Source of the DNA: Collimonas antrihumi
GTDB lineage: Bacteria; Pseudomonadota; Gammaproteobacteria; Burkholderiales; Burkholderiaceae_D
Length of the DNA: 64,000 nucleotides
NCBI RefSeq assembly: GCF_018304965.1
Contig: NZ_JAGQED010000006.1
Coordinates: 124,001 to 188,000 of the forward strand
Direction of reading: 5' to 3'
Position numbers and translations under genes: made by a program. The notes beneath the pieces were generated by a model. It saw only the letters and a list, made by a program, of their open reading frames with translations, had not been told where the DNA came from and did not search any database. Shown here in pieces: positions 45,603 to 57,006 of the stretch (within the stretch, counting starts at the first letter, position 1; the number at the start of each line of letters is the position of its first letter).

Positions 45603-47066
45603 ATGGGAAAAGTAACAGGGTTTATGGAGTTTCAACGGGTCGGCGAAACGTATGAAGCGCCGCTGGCACGTAAGAAGCATTACAAGGAATTCATCCTGAG
45701 TCTGAGCGATAGCGAAGCCAAGACTCAGGGCGCGCGTTGCATGGATTGCGGTATTCCATTCTGCAACAACGGCTGCCCGGTGAATAACATCATTCCTGAC
45801 TGGAATGACCTGGTGTATCGCGGTGCTTATCACGAGGCGCTGGAGACTCTGCACTCGACCAACAATTTCCCGGAGTTTACCGGCCGCATCTGCCCTGCGC
45901 CATGCGAAAGCGCGTGCACCCTGGGCATCAACAGCGACCCGGTCGGCATCAAGTCGATCGAGCATTTCATCGTCGACAAGGGCTGGGAAAACGGCTGGAT
46001 CGTGCCGCAACCGCCATTGGTCAAAACCGGTAAAAAAATTGCGGTGGTAGGCTCCGGGCCTGCAGGTCTGGCGGCGGCGCAACAGTTGGCGCGTATCGGC
46101 CATGACGTTACCGTGTTTGAAAAGAGCGATCGGATCGGCGGCTTGCTGCGTTACGGTATTCCTGATTTCAAGATGGAAAAATCGCACATTGATCGTCGTG
46201 TCGAGCAGATGGAAGCAGAAGGCGTGACTTTCCGCACCGGTGTTCTGGTCGGCAAGGATTTCCCGTCGAACGTGAACAACTGGGCCAAGAAAACCATTTC
46301 TCCAGACGAGCTGAAGGCGGAATTTGACGCTGTAGTGATTGCCGGCGGCGCTGAGCAGCCGCGCGATTTGCCGGTGCCAGGGCGCGAACTGAAGGGCGTG
46401 CATTTCGCCATGGATTTCCTGCCGCAGCAAAACAAGGTCAACGCCGGCGACAAGGTCAAGGATCAGATCCTGGCTGGCGGCAAGCACGTGGTGGTGATCG
46501 GCGGCGGCGATACCGGTTCCGATTGCGTCGGCACTTCCAATCGCCAGGGCGCGGTATCGATCCAGCAGTTCGAGCTGATGCCGCAACCGCCGGAACTGGA
46601 AAACAAGCCGCTGGTATGGCCGTACTGGCCAACCAAGTTGCGCACCTCGTCTTCGCATGAAGAAGGTTGCGACCGTGACTGGGCAGTGGCAACCAAGCGC
46701 CTGGAAGGCAAGAACGGCAAAGTCGAGAAGTTGATTGCAGCCCGCGTCGAGTGGAAAGACGGCAAGATGCAGGAAGTGCCGAATTCGGAATTCGAAATGA
46801 AGGCTGACCTGGTGTTCCTGGCCATGGGCTTCGTCTCGCCGGTGGCGCAGGTGCTGGAGGCGTTTGGCGTCGACAAGGATGCGCGCGGCAATGCCAAGGC
46901 CACTACCGACGGTGACGGCTGCTACCAGACTTCGGTCGATAAAGTGTTTGCAGCTGGCGACATGCGTCGCGGCCAGTCGCTGGTGGTATGGGCGATCCGC
47001 GAAGGCCGTCAATGCGCGCGCGCAGTCGATGAATTCCTGATGGGGGCGTCGGTTTTGCCGCGCTAG
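45603..47066 (+). CDS. gltD: Glutamate synthase (NADPH) small subunit
   Basis: The small subunit passes electrons from NADPH via FAD and iron-sulfur clusters to GltB. The 487-residue protein has N-terminal cysteine clusters ([14 protein letters not shown] and CPAPCESAC) for two 4Fe-4S centres, the FAD motif [12 protein letters not shown], the NADPH motif [11 protein letters not shown] and the final FAD-contact region [18 protein letters not shown]. Length and order are standard for the family. The spacer from gltB is 95 nt; a terminator follows. Confidence 0.97.
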   Translation: MGKVTGFMEFQRVGETYEAPLARKKHYKEFILSLSDSEAKTQGARCMDCGIPFCNNGCPVNNIIPDWNDLVYRGAYHEALETLHSTNNFPEFTGRICPAPCESACTLGINSDPVGIKSIEHFIVDKGWENGWIVPQPPLVKTGKKIAVVGSGPAGLAAAQQLARIGHDVTVFEKSDRIGGLLRYGIPDFKMEKSHIDRRVEQMEAEGVTFRTGVLVGKDFPSNVNNWAKKTISPDELKAEFDAVVIAGGAEQPRDLPVPGRELKGVHFAMDFLPQQNKVNAGDKVKDQILAGGKHVVVIGGGDTGSDCVGTSNRQGAVSIQQFELMPQPPELENKPLVWPYWPTKLRTSSSHEEGCDRDWAVATKRLEGKNGKVEKLIAARVEWKDGKMQEVPNSEFEMKADLVFLAMGFVSPVAQVLEAFGVDKDARGNAKATTDGDGCYQTSVDKVFAAGDMRRGQSLVVWAIREGRQCARAVDEFLMGASVLPR

Positions 47067-47132
47067 TAAATCAGCTGCGATAAACTGCAATATCAACCGC
47101 GTTTCACCAGCGGTTTTGCAACATCCGGAGAA

Positions 47133-47169
47133 AGAGCATGTCAGTGGCAACGCGGGCGTGCTCTTTTTT
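47133..47169 (+). terminator. Rho-independent terminator after gltBD
   Basis: AGAGCATG pairs with CGTGCTCT (one mismatch) across a 16-nt loop and is followed by a run of T. A second, weaker hairpin (AACCGC/GCGGTT, ending in TTTTGC) lies just upstream at about 47096-47116. Confidence 0.75.
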
Positions 47170-47305
47170 CTGCGCCGGCCGTTTTGCACATGCATTCAGG
47201 CAATAGCCAAATTGTTGTAATAGCGGCACATATCAGTTTGTCTACTATTGGCGGGCTCTGAACGATTGTCGCATTTGCACTACAATACCCCCTTTGATTT
47301 ATTCG

Positions 47306-48118
47306 GTGAGCAGTGTGGCAAATATCGTCGAGATTCGTGATCTGCAATTTGGCTATGGTGAGAGGTCGATTTTATCGGGTCTCAACATGGACTTTGCACG
47401 TGGCAAGGTGATCGCCGTCATGGGCGGCTCCGGCTCCGGCAAGACCACTATATTGCGGCTGATCGGCGGCCAGTTGCGGCCGCAGGCAGGTAGTGTCAAG
47501 GTCGACGGCGAAACGGTGCATGCACTGTCAACTTCAGCTTTGTATGCGCTGAGGCGCAAGATGGGCATGCTGTTTCAGAGCGGCGCTTTGTTTACCGACC
47601 TGACCGCATTTGAAAACGTCGCCTTCCCGTTGCGCGAACATACCGATTTGTCGCCAGATTTGTTAAACACGCTGGTGCTGCTGAAATTGAACGCGGTTGG
47701 CCTGCGCAATGCGGCGCAATTGAAGCCATCCGAGATTTCCGGCGGCATGGCAAGGCGGGTAGCGCTGGCGCGCGCGATAGCCCTGGATCCGTCGCTGATC
47801 ATGTATGACGAACCGTTCGCCGGCCTGGATCCGATTTCCATGGGTGTGACGGCCAACCTGATCCGCAAGCTCAACGATGCGCTTGGTTCGACCAGTATCC
47901 TGGTGTCGCATGACGTCCATGAATCGTTTGGCATTGCCGACTATGTGTATTTCCTGTCGCAAGGGCAAATCGTGGCGCAAGGCACACCGGCTGAGATGTT
48001 GGCATCGACTCATCCGTACGTGAAACAATTCGTCAACGCTGAACCGGACGGTCCGGTGCCATTCCACTATCCTGGCAAATCGTTGTCCGAGGATCTGGGA
48101 TTGAAGGGGCGCGTTTAA
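47306..48118 (+). CDS. mlaF: Phospholipid ABC transporter ATP-binding protein MlaF
   Basis: The ATPase of the Mla system, which moves phospholipids between the outer and inner membranes to keep the outer leaflet asymmetric. About 270 residues with Walker A (GGSGSGKTT), signature (SEISGGMARRVALARA), Walker B (LIMYDEPFAGLDP) and the switch histidine (VSHDVHES). The start is uncertain: GTG at 47306, GTG at 47315 or TTG at 47294 are in frame and none has a strong ribosome site; 47306 gives the N-terminus SSVANIVEIRDL. It opens the operon mlaFEDACB and overlaps mlaE by one base (TAATG). Confidence 0.94.
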   Translation: MSSVANIVEIRDLQFGYGERSILSGLNMDFARGKVIAVMGGSGSGKTTILRLIGGQLRPQAGSVKVDGETVHALSTSALYALRRKMGMLFQSGALFTDLTAFENVAFPLREHTDLSPDLLNTLVLLKLNAVGLRNAAQLKPSEISGGMARRVALARAIALDPSLIMYDEPFAGLDPISMGVTANLIRKLNDALGSTSILVSHDVHESFGIADYVYFLSQGQIVAQGTPAEMLASTHPYVKQFVNAEPDGPVPFHYPGKSLSEDLGLKGRV

Positions 48119-48927
48119 TGCTTGATATGCTGGATGCTGCAACTAAATTTGTAACCAATTCTCTTGCCGCAACGGGGCGTACCTTGCGCGAGTCGATTAC
48201 CGGCCTGGGTGCGGCCGCGCGGATGTTTTTTGCGATCTTGCGCGCCTCTACCAGCCTCTGGCGGCGCCCCCGGCTGATTACCGACCAGATCCATTTCATC
48301 GGTAATTACTCGCTGATCATTATTGGCGTATCGGGATTGTTTGTCGGCTTCGTGTTGGGTCTGCAGGGGTATTACACGCTCAATAAATATGGTTCCGAAC
48401 AGGCGCTGGGTTTGCTGGTGGCGCTGTCGCTGGTACGTGAGCTGGGACCGGTAGTAACGGCGCTGCTGTTCGCCGGCCGCGCCGGTACTTCCCTGACTGC
48501 GGAAATCGGCTTGATGAAAGCGGGTGAGCAATTATCGGCAATGGAAATGATGGCGGTCGACCCTATGCAAAGGGTGGTGGCGCCGCGTTTCTGGGCCGGT
48601 GTGGTGGCAATGCCGATGCTGGCGGCCTTGTTCAGCGCGCTGGGCATATTCGGCGGCTACCTGGTCGGGGTCAGGCTGATCGGCGTCGATGAAGGCGCGT
48701 TCTGGTCGCAAATGCAGGGCGGGGTGGATGTTTGGCAAGATATCGCTAATGGCGTCTTGAAAAGTATTGTATTTGGCGTCGCAGCGACTTTTGTCGCAGT
48801 ATGGCAAGGATATGAAGCAATGCCGACACCGGAAGGTGTTTCCAGGGCAACTACGCGCACCGTGGTGATTTCCTCGCTGGCGGTATTGGCGCTGGACTTC
48901 CTGCTGACAGCTTTGATGTTTAATTGA
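48118..48927 (+). CDS. mlaE: Phospholipid ABC transporter permease MlaE
   Basis: The 269-residue permease of the Mla complex in the inner membrane. It has five to six membrane helices and the conserved permease segment ELGPVVTALLFAGRAGTSLTAEIG with the coupling helix that contacts MlaF. An amphipathic N-terminus precedes the first helix, as is usual. Its stop codon lies inside the first unit of a 13-bp tandem repeat that fills the start of the spacer to mlaD. Confidence 0.95.
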   Translation: MLDMLDAATKFVTNSLAATGRTLRESITGLGAAARMFFAILRASTSLWRRPRLITDQIHFIGNYSLIIIGVSGLFVGFVLGLQGYYTLNKYGSEQALGLLVALSLVRELGPVVTALLFAGRAGTSLTAEIGLMKAGEQLSAMEMMAVDPMQRVVAPRFWAGVVAMPMLAALFSALGIFGGYLVGVRLIGVDEGAFWSQMQGGVDVWQDIANGVLKSIVFGVAATFVAVWQGYEAMPTPEGVSRATTRTVVISSLAVLALDFLLTALMFN

Positions 48928-48988
48928 TTAGCTGCGTTGATTGACTGCGTTGATTAGCTGCGTTGATCAGTCGCGTTGATTATTTGCG
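48924..48988. repeat. 13-bp tandem repeat overlapping the mlaE stop codon
   Basis: Five units of about 13 bp, based on TTGATTAGCTGCG (units 1 and 3 identical, others with 2-4 changes). The stop codon of mlaE is part of unit 1. The array lengthens the mlaE-mlaD spacer to 178 bp, while the other junctions of this operon are short or overlap. Confidence 0.9.
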
Positions 48989-49105
48989 CTCAAAGTAGTC
49001 TGTAGCAGCGCGCGATCGCGGTGCGCTTTCGCGGAGCGCTTTACTTCTCGTTACTATTTTCTTGGGGATTATTCGCCTCAAGTGGTATTTTTAAGGTGAT
49101 GAATC

Positions 49106-49579
49106 ATGCAACAAAAAACCGTAGACGTATGGGTAGGCATATTTGTGTTGGTCGGGATACTGGCTTTGGGTTTTCTGGCGCTGAAAGCCGGTAACCTGAG
49201 CAGCTCTACGTTCAACAAGACTTATCCGGTATTGACTAAATTCGACAATATCGGCGGTTTGAAAGTGCGCGCTTCGGTCAGAAGCGCCGGAGTAGTGGTC
49301 GGGCGGGTGGCTGCGATTAATTTCGACGACAAGAATTTCCAGGCGGTGGTGACCTTGAATCTGGACCAGCGTTACCAGTTTCCAGAAGACAGTTCGGCTA
49401 AGATCCTGACCGCAGGCTTGCTGGGCGAGCAATATATCGGTATCGAACCAGGCGGCGCCACCAAGAACCTGGCTGCCGGCGACCGTATTAAATTAACACA
49501 ATCTGCAATTGTGCTGGAGAACCTGATCAGCCAGTTCTTGTACAGCAAAGCTGCAGATGTAAAGGATACAGAACAATGA
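49106..49579 (+). CDS. mlaD: Phospholipid-binding MCE protein MlaD
   Basis: A 157-residue inner-membrane anchored periplasmic protein. It has one N-terminal helix (VWVGIFVLVGILALGFLAL) and one MCE domain (about 38-118, with VLTKFDNIGGLKVRASVRSAG region and LLGEQYIGIEPGG). MlaD hexamers form the lipid channel above MlaFE. The end overlaps mlaA by 4 nt (ATGA), so translation is coupled. Confidence 0.95.
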   Translation: MQQKTVDVWVGIFVLVGILALGFLALKAGNLSSSTFNKTYPVLTKFDNIGGLKVRASVRSAGVVVGRVAAINFDDKNFQAVVTLNLDQRYQFPEDSSAKILTAGLLGEQYIGIEPGGATKNLAAGDRIKLTQSAIVLENLISQFLYSKAADVKDTEQ

Positions 49580-50310
49580 GAATCATGAACCGTCTGGGCT
49601 CGCTGGCCCTGGTTGCAACGCTGGCCGGCTGTGCCACCGCAAGCAATCCGCAAGACCCGCTGGAGGGCTTTAACCGTGCCATGTTCAGCTTTAACGATAC
49701 ACTTGACAAGGTTGCTCTGAAACCAGTGGCTACCGCTTACCGTTCCTGGCTGCCGAGCTTTGTCCAGACCGGGGTCAACAATTTCTTCGGTAACCTGGGT
49801 GATGTCTGGAGTTCGGTTAACGGCTTCTTGCAAGGAAATGTTGCAGACGGTACATCGGACGTGATGCGGGTTGCGGTTAACTCGACGCTCGGCCTGGGCG
49901 GTTTGCTGGATATCAGTTCGGAAGCGGGTTTGCAGAAGCACAACAAGGATTTCGGTCAGACCCTGGGCAAGTGGGGCGTCGGCTCCGGCCCTTATCTGGT
50001 GCTGCCGCTGTTCGGGCCATCGAATATTCGTGATGCTGCAGCGTTGCCGGTGGATATGTATGGCGACATATGGTCATACAAATATCCGGTGCGCTGGCGC
50101 AATACCGGTTCCGTGGTACGTTTGATCGACAAACGCGCAAATCTGCTGGATGCCGGCGATCTGCTGGAAGAGGCGGCCCTGGACAAGTATGAGTTCATGC
50201 GCGATGCGTATACACAGCGCCGTCAAAGCCAGATCCGCGGCAACGCTGACGACAACGACACCGGGAACAAGGCAGATAAGCCAGCCAAGACCAAGTCGAC
50301 CGATGAATAA
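49576..50310 (+). CDS. mlaA: Outer-membrane lipoprotein MlaA (VacJ)
   Basis: A 244-residue lipoprotein that removes phospholipids from the outer leaflet of the outer membrane and hands them to MlaC. The lipobox is LAGC with C19 as the lipidated residue. The VacJ domain shows DPLEGFNRAMFSFND, NFFGNLGDVWSSVN, GLGGLLDISSEAG, GVGSGPYLVLPLFGPSN and a Lys/Asp-rich tail. In E. coli mlaA lies elsewhere, while here it is inside the mla operon between mlaD and mlaC, a known arrangement in beta-proteobacteria. Confidence 0.96.
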   Translation: MRIMNRLGSLALVATLAGCATASNPQDPLEGFNRAMFSFNDTLDKVALKPVATAYRSWLPSFVQTGVNNFFGNLGDVWSSVNGFLQGNVADGTSDVMRVAVNSTLGLGGLLDISSEAGLQKHNKDFGQTLGKWGVGSGPYLVLPLFGPSNIRDAAALPVDMYGDIWSYKYPVRWRNTGSVVRLIDKRANLLDAGDLLEEAALDKYEFMRDAYTQRRQSQIRGNADDNDTGNKADKPAKTKSTDE

Positions 50311-50447
50311 CGCTTGACGATTGAGGAGTGGATTGTGGGCGCCGGTTGGAACCGACGCTTGAAATTGCCGTCTTAGGACCGATATATAACGCGTCTGAGC
50401 GTCCTCTCATCTTCTAACAACTACTTACTAAGATTGTTAAAACATAT

Positions 50448-51077
50448 ATGAAAATTTTTAAAAAATACCTGGCGCTGTCGTTGACTGTCGGCAGCCTGTT
50501 ATTCACCGCAGCGGCACAGGCGCAAGAAGCACCTGACGCGCTGGTCAAGCGTATCAGCCAAGACGTGCTGGATACTGCCAAGAACGACAAAAACATCCAG
50601 AGCGGCAATCAGCAACGCATCCTGACGCTGGTCGAGGAAAAGATCATCCCGTATGTCGACTTTGAGCGCATGACTTCGCTGGCAGCCGGCCGTTATTGGC
50701 GTGATGCAACTGATGACCAGAAGAAACAACTGATCACCCAGTTCCGCAGCTTGCTGATCTATACCTATTCCGGTGCCCTGTCGCAGGTACGCGACCAGAA
50801 GATCGATTTCAAGCCGATGCGCGGCGATCCGGCCGATAGCGACGTCGAAGTGCGTTCCCAGGTGATCCAGCCGCGCGGCGAGCCGATCCAGCTGAATTAC
50901 CGCATGGAAAAAGCTGGTACAAGCTGGAAAATTTATGATGTCAACGTGTTGGGGGCTTGGCTCGTTGAATCATACAAGGGTACGTTTGCCTCTGAAATCG
51001 GCAGAACCGGTATCGATGGCTTGATCAAGGTGCTGGCGGACAAGAACAAGCAGCGCGCTGCTCGCGGCCTCAAATAA
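50448..51077 (+). CDS. mlaC: Periplasmic phospholipid-binding protein MlaC
   Basis: A 209-residue periplasmic shuttle of the Mla system. The signal peptide is MKIFKKYLALSLTVGSLLFT-AAAQA, with cleavage before QEAPD. The mature protein has the tolerance/Ttg2 domain (DFERMTSLAAGRYWRDAT, YRMEKAGTSWKIYDVNVLG). It carries lipid between MlaA and MlaD. The 137-nt spacer from mlaA has no clear terminator. Confidence 0.95.
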   Translation: MKIFKKYLALSLTVGSLLFTAAAQAQEAPDALVKRISQDVLDTAKNDKNIQSGNQQRILTLVEEKIIPYVDFERMTSLAAGRYWRDATDDQKKQLITQFRSLLIYTYSGALSQVRDQKIDFKPMRGDPADSDVEVRSQVIQPRGEPIQLNYRMEKAGTSWKIYDVNVLGAWLVESYKGTFASEIGRTGIDGLIKVLADKNKQRAARGLK

Positions 51078-51094
51078 TCTGTTGATTGAATATC

Positions 51095-51388
51095 ATGTTC
51101 AGACCTTCTCACTCGCTTACCGTCGGTAACGCCAAAGTCACTCTGGAAGAGGGCTTGCGCGCGATCGCCGGGGGCGAGACCGAGATTGACCTGAGTGAAG
51201 TGGTGGCGGTCGATTCGGCCGCCGTTGCTACTTTGCTGGCATGGCAATGTGCCGCCCTGAATCAAGGGCTGGCCCTGCATTTTTCCAGTTTGCCCGCCAA
51301 TCTGGAAAGCCTGATCGACCTGTATGGCGTGACCGAATTGTTGTCACCTGCGACGGTGATTGTTGCCGCCAGTACACTGCATCATTGA
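51095..51388 (+). CDS. mlaB: STAS-domain protein MlaB
   Basis: A 97-residue cytoplasmic STAS protein, the small subunit that stabilises and activates the MlaF ATPase. The characteristic segment is SEVVAVDSAAVATLLAW, with serine at the regulatory position of STAS domains. A TTG three codons upstream is in frame; the ATG at 51095 was chosen. It is the last mla gene, 17 nt after mlaC. Confidence 0.92.
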   Translation: MFRPSHSLTVGNAKVTLEEGLRAIAGGETEIDLSEVVAVDSAAVATLLAWQCAALNQGLALHFSSLPANLESLIDLYGVTELLSPATVIVAASTLHH

Positions 51389-51588
51389 GCTTTACCTCTC
51401 CCCTCCTTCTTGGTATGCCGGGTTTGTCGTTGTCGCCCGGCCCTCGCAGCAAAAATCCAATATAATCAAGGGTTACGCCACTTATCTGGATCCAGGATGG
51501 CTTCAGAGACGGAATCGGCAGCAGAATCGTCAACGAATCGTCAACATTGTTGCGGCGTCCCCAATTGAACAATATTTAGCAAGGCACC

Positions 51589-52542
51589 ATGGCGGCCATT
51601 CAAATCACCAACGTCAAGAAACGTTACCAGTCTTTGCAGGCGCTGGGCGGCGTTTCCCTGACCATCGAAGAAGGCGAGTTCTTCGGTTTGCTAGGCCCTA
51701 ACGGCGCCGGTAAAACCACCCTGATTTCGATCATTGCCGGCCTCAATCGGCCGGATTCCGGCAACGTCACGATCCACGGCCACGATGTCGTCAGCGACTA
51801 TCGCGCTGCGCGCCGCAATCTTGGCGTAGTGCCGCAAGAGCTGGTGTTTGATCCGTTTTTCACGGTGCGCGAAACCTTGCGCATGCAGTCTGGCTATTAC
51901 GGCCTGAAGAATAACGACAAATGGATCGACGAGGTGATGGAAAACCTCGACCTGACCAACAAGGCCGATACCAATATGCGCGCGCTGTCGGGCGGCATGA
52001 AGCGGCGCGTACTGGTAGCGCAAGCGCTGGTGCACAAGCCGCCGGTGATCGTGCTGGATGAGCCGACCGCCGGGGTCGACGTCGAACTGCGCCAGACTTT
52101 ATGGCGCTTTATTTCACGTCTGAACCGCGAAGGCCACACCGTGGTCCTGACCACGCATTATCTGGAAGAAGCGCAGGAACAGTGCAACCGCATCGCCATG
52201 CTCAAGCTGGGGCAGGTGGTGGCGCTCGATACCACCTCCGCGCTGATCAAACGGATTGCCGGTTCGCAGTTGCTGATCCAGTTGTCCGGTGGCAGCCTGC
52301 CGCCGGCTTTGCAACACCTGGTGCTGCATGCAGACGGCGGCAAGTTCGCTTTGCGCGTCAATGAATATGGCGATGTCGAACCGATCCTCGCCTCCCTGCG
52401 CCAGTCCGGCGCCGTGATTGAAGACATGCAGCTGCAACAGGCTGACCTGGAGGATGTATTCCTGCAGATCATGGATAGCAAGGTCAGCGCCAACGGTTTC
52501 AACGTCTACGCAGACGAATACAACGCAGGCGGTGTCAAATGA
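51589..52542 (+). CDS. ABC-2 type exporter ATP-binding protein (YadG-like)
   Basis: A 317-residue ABC ATPase with Walker A (GPNGAGKTT), signature (LSGGMKRRVLVAQA), Walker B (VIVLDEPTAGVD) and switch histidine (TTHYLEEAQ), followed by a C-terminal extension of about 90 residues. It pairs with the permease downstream, which overlaps by 4 nt. The YadG/YadH type exports an unknown substrate. Its position between mla and ibaG-murA is conserved in Burkholderiales. The 200-bp spacer before it has a TATAAT at 51461 but no matching -35 box. Confidence 0.93.
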   Translation: MAAIQITNVKKRYQSLQALGGVSLTIEEGEFFGLLGPNGAGKTTLISIIAGLNRPDSGNVTIHGHDVVSDYRAARRNLGVVPQELVFDPFFTVRETLRMQSGYYGLKNNDKWIDEVMENLDLTNKADTNMRALSGGMKRRVLVAQALVHKPPVIVLDEPTAGVDVELRQTLWRFISRLNREGHTVVLTTHYLEEAQEQCNRIAMLKLGQVVALDTTSALIKRIAGSQLLIQLSGGSLPPALQHLVLHADGGKFALRVNEYGDVEPILASLRQSGAVIEDMQLQQADLEDVFLQIMDSKVSANGFNVYADEYNAGGVK

Positions 52543-53297
52543 TGGTTGGTTTCCAAACGCTGTTTTACAAGGAAGTGCTGCGCTTCTGGAAAGTCGCGAC
52601 GCAAACCGTCGGCGCGCCGATCCTGACCGCCTTGCTGTACCTGCTGATTTTCGGCCACACGCTGAAAGATCACGTCGAAGTTTATCCGGGCGTGCAGTAC
52701 ACGGCGTTCCTGATTCCCGGCCTGGTCATGATGAGTGTGTTGCAAAATGCCTTCGCCAATACCTCGTCATCGTTGACACAGTCGAAAATGACCGGCAATC
52801 TGGTGTTTGTCCTGTTGCCGCCGTTGTCGCACTGGGAATGGTATGGCGGCTATGTGCTGGCCTCGGTGGTGCGTGGCGTTGCGGTCGGTTTCGGCGTATT
52901 CGTGATCACGGCCTGGTTTGGCAATCTGTCCTTTGTGGCGCCATGGTGGATTGTGATTTTTGCCTTCCTTGGCGCAGCGCTGCTTGGCACCATGGGGTTG
53001 ATCGCCGGCATCTGGGCGGACAAGTTCGATCAGCTGGCGGTGTTCCAGAATTTCCTGATCATGCCGCTGACCTTTCTCGCCGGCGTGTTTTATTCGATTA
53101 AGTCATTGCCGCCATTTTGGCAAGCCGTGTCGCATTTGAATCCGTTTTTTTATATGATCGATGGTTTCCGCTATGGCTTCTTCGGCCAGTCGGATATCAA
53201 TCCGCTGATCAGCCTGGCGGTCATCTGCATCTCGCTGGCGCTGTTGTCGACTTTGGCGGTGCAGATGCTGAAACGCGGCTACAAGCTGCGCCATTGA
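52539..53297 (+). CDS. ABC-2 type exporter permease (YadH-like)
   Basis: A 252-residue permease with six membrane helices and the ABC-2 signature around LAGVFYSIKSLPPFWQAVS. It forms a transporter with the ATPase gene it overlaps (ATGA). The family includes YadH and polyketide or polysaccharide exporters; the substrate is unknown. Confidence 0.93.
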   Translation: MMVGFQTLFYKEVLRFWKVATQTVGAPILTALLYLLIFGHTLKDHVEVYPGVQYTAFLIPGLVMMSVLQNAFANTSSSLTQSKMTGNLVFVLLPPLSHWEWYGGYVLASVVRGVAVGFGVFVITAWFGNLSFVAPWWIVIFAFLGAALLGTMGLIAGIWADKFDQLAVFQNFLIMPLTFLAGVFYSIKSLPPFWQAVSHLNPFFYMIDGFRYGFFGQSDINPLISLAVICISLALLSTLAVQMLKRGYKLRH

Positions 53298-53364
53298 CCA
53301 AGATTAGCCAAGCCATTACGTTTCCGTTCGTTTCCATTTGTTCAGTTAGCCGGTAAAAAATATC

Positions 53365-53607
53365 ATGTTCCCTACACCCGATCTCGTTAAAAGTTATATC
53401 GCCGCCGGCCTTGAATGTTCACATCTGGAAGTCGAGGGCGACGGTCAGCATTTCAAGGCGGTGATCGTGTCGGCGGCGTTTGCCGGCAAGCGCCCGATAC
53501 AGCGTCATCAGATCGTCTACGCTGCGCTGGGCGATCGTATGCGCGAAGAGATTCATGCACTGTCGATGAAGACGCTGACACCAGAAGAATTTCAAGACAA
53601 TAACTAG
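53365..53607 (+). CDS. ibaG: BolA-family protein IbaG
   Basis: An 80-residue BolA-like protein, which works with monothiol glutaredoxin in iron-sulfur handling and acid response. Visible features are VKSYIAAGLECSHLEVEGDGQHF and the helix-turn RPIQRHQIVYAALGDRM with the conserved histidine. In E. coli ibaG (yrbA) also lies between mla and murA, so synteny supports the symbol. Confidence 0.93.
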   Translation: MFPTPDLVKSYIAAGLECSHLEVEGDGQHFKAVIVSAAFAGKRPIQRHQIVYAALGDRMREEIHALSMKTLTPEEFQDNN

Positions 53608-53613
53608 AAGTAG

Positions 53614-55571
<1,958 letters not shown>

Positions 55572-55572
55572 A

Positions 55573-55593
55573 CCCGGCTGTAAAGCCCGGCTG
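55573..55593. repeat. 13-nt direct repeat after hisG
   Basis: CCCGGCTG occurs at 55573 and 55586 right after the hisG stop codon. It is another small stop-proximal duplication. Confidence 0.6.
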
Positions 55594-55646
55594 CGGCCTG
55601 GCGCTGCAACCGGCAAACCAGAAACAACGGACGCAACGGAAGCAAC

Positions 55647-56984
55647 ATGAGCATAGCAATCAGAAAACTCGATGCGGCGCAGCCGGATTTCCAGGCGCAG
55701 CTGACAGCCGTGCTGGCCTTTGAAGCTGGCGAAGATGAAGCCATCGATCAGGCCGCGGCGCGGATCCTGGCCGATGTCAAAGCGCGCGGCGACGCCGCCG
55801 TGCTGGAATACACCAATCGTTTCGATCGCCTCAGCGCCAACAGCGTGACGGCGCTGGAAATCGGCCGGCAGGAATTGCAGGATGCACTCGCGCAGCTGTC
55901 GCCAGAGCGCCGCAGCGCCTTGCAAACAGCGGCCGACCGTGTGCGTGCTTACCATGAGCGCCAGAAAACCGAATGCGGTTCGGATGGCTTCAGCTACACC
56001 GAAGCCGACGGCACCGTGCTGGGACAGAAAGTCACGCCGCTGGACCGCGTCGGCATCTACGTCCCAGGCGGCAAAGCTGCTTATCCTTCATCGGTGCTGA
56101 TGAATGCGATTCCAGCCAAGGTCGCGGGCGTGCAGGAAATCATCATGGTGGTGCCGACTCCGGACGGCATCAAGAATCCGCTGGTGCTGGCGGCTGCAGC
56201 CATCGCCGGCGTCGATCGCGTATTCACCATCGGCGGAGCGCAAGCCGTGGCTGCGTTGGCCTACGGTACCGCCAGCATTCCGCAAGTCGACAAGATCGTC
56301 GGCCCCGGCAACGCCTATGTGGCAGCCGCCAAGCGCCGCGTGTTCGGCACCGTCGGCATCGACATGATCGCGGGGCCGTCGGAAATCCTGGTGATCTGCG
56401 ACGGCACTACCGATCCCGACTGGATCGCCATGGATCTGTTCTCGCAAGCCGAACATGACGAATTGGCGCAATCGATATTGCTGTGTCCTGACGCCGACTA
56501 TATCGCCGCGGTGGAAGCCAGTATCAACCGGCAATTGCCGTTGATGCCACGGCACGAAGTGATCCGCACCTCGCTGACCGATCGTGGCGCGCTGATCAAA
56601 GTGCGCGACATCGAACAAGCCTGCGAAATCGCCAACCACATCGCTGCCGAGCATCTGGAAATCTCGACCGAGAATCCGCAGCGCTGGGCTGACCGGATCC
56701 GCCATGCCGGCGCCATGTTCCTTGGCCGTTTTTCATCGGAAGCGCTGGGCGACTACTGTGCCGGACCGAATCACGTGTTGCCGACTTCGCGCACGGCGCG
56801 TTTCTCGTCGCCGCTCGGCGTCTATGATTTCCAGAAGCGTTCCAGCATGATTAACATCAGCGAGGCTGGTGCTCAGACACTAGGCAAAGTTGCGGCGGAA
56901 CTGGCGTACGGCGAAGGGTTGCAGGCGCATGCGCGTTCCGCCGAGTATCGTTTGCAAAATCGTTTGAAAGACGGTTCGCAATGA
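55647..56984 (+). CDS. hisD: Histidinol dehydrogenase
   Basis: The last enzyme of histidine synthesis, oxidising histidinol to histidine with two NAD and a zinc ion. The 445-residue protein shows [23 protein letters not shown], the region around [12 protein letters not shown], the zinc-site region [10 protein letters not shown] and [16 protein letters not shown]. Length is normal. A DNA methyltransferase gene starts 22 nt downstream, where hisC is usually found in related genomes. Confidence 0.97.
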   Translation: MSIAIRKLDAAQPDFQAQLTAVLAFEAGEDEAIDQAAARILADVKARGDAAVLEYTNRFDRLSANSVTALEIGRQELQDALAQLSPERRSALQTAADRVRAYHERQKTECGSDGFSYTEADGTVLGQKVTPLDRVGIYVPGGKAAYPSSVLMNAIPAKVAGVQEIIMVVPTPDGIKNPLVLAAAAIAGVDRVFTIGGAQAVAALAYGTASIPQVDKIVGPGNAYVAAAKRRVFGTVGIDMIAGPSEILVICDGTTDPDWIAMDLFSQAEHDELAQSILLCPDADYIAAVEASINRQLPLMPRHEVIRTSLTDRGALIKVRDIEQACEIANHIAAEHLEISTENPQRWADRIRHAGAMFLGRFSSEALGDYCAGPNHVLPTSRTARFSSPLGVYDFQKRSSMINISEAGAQTLGKVAAELAYGEGLQAHARSAEYRLQNRLKDGSQ

Positions 56985-57006
56985 CAGCGGTCGGGGCGAG
57001 TCGGCT

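Noticed and set aside
51430-51466. Sigma-70 promoter for the ABC exporter (TTGTCG and TATAAT)
   Set aside because: The -10 box is perfect but the spacing to the nearest TTGTCG is about 25 nt, too long; reported only as a remark.
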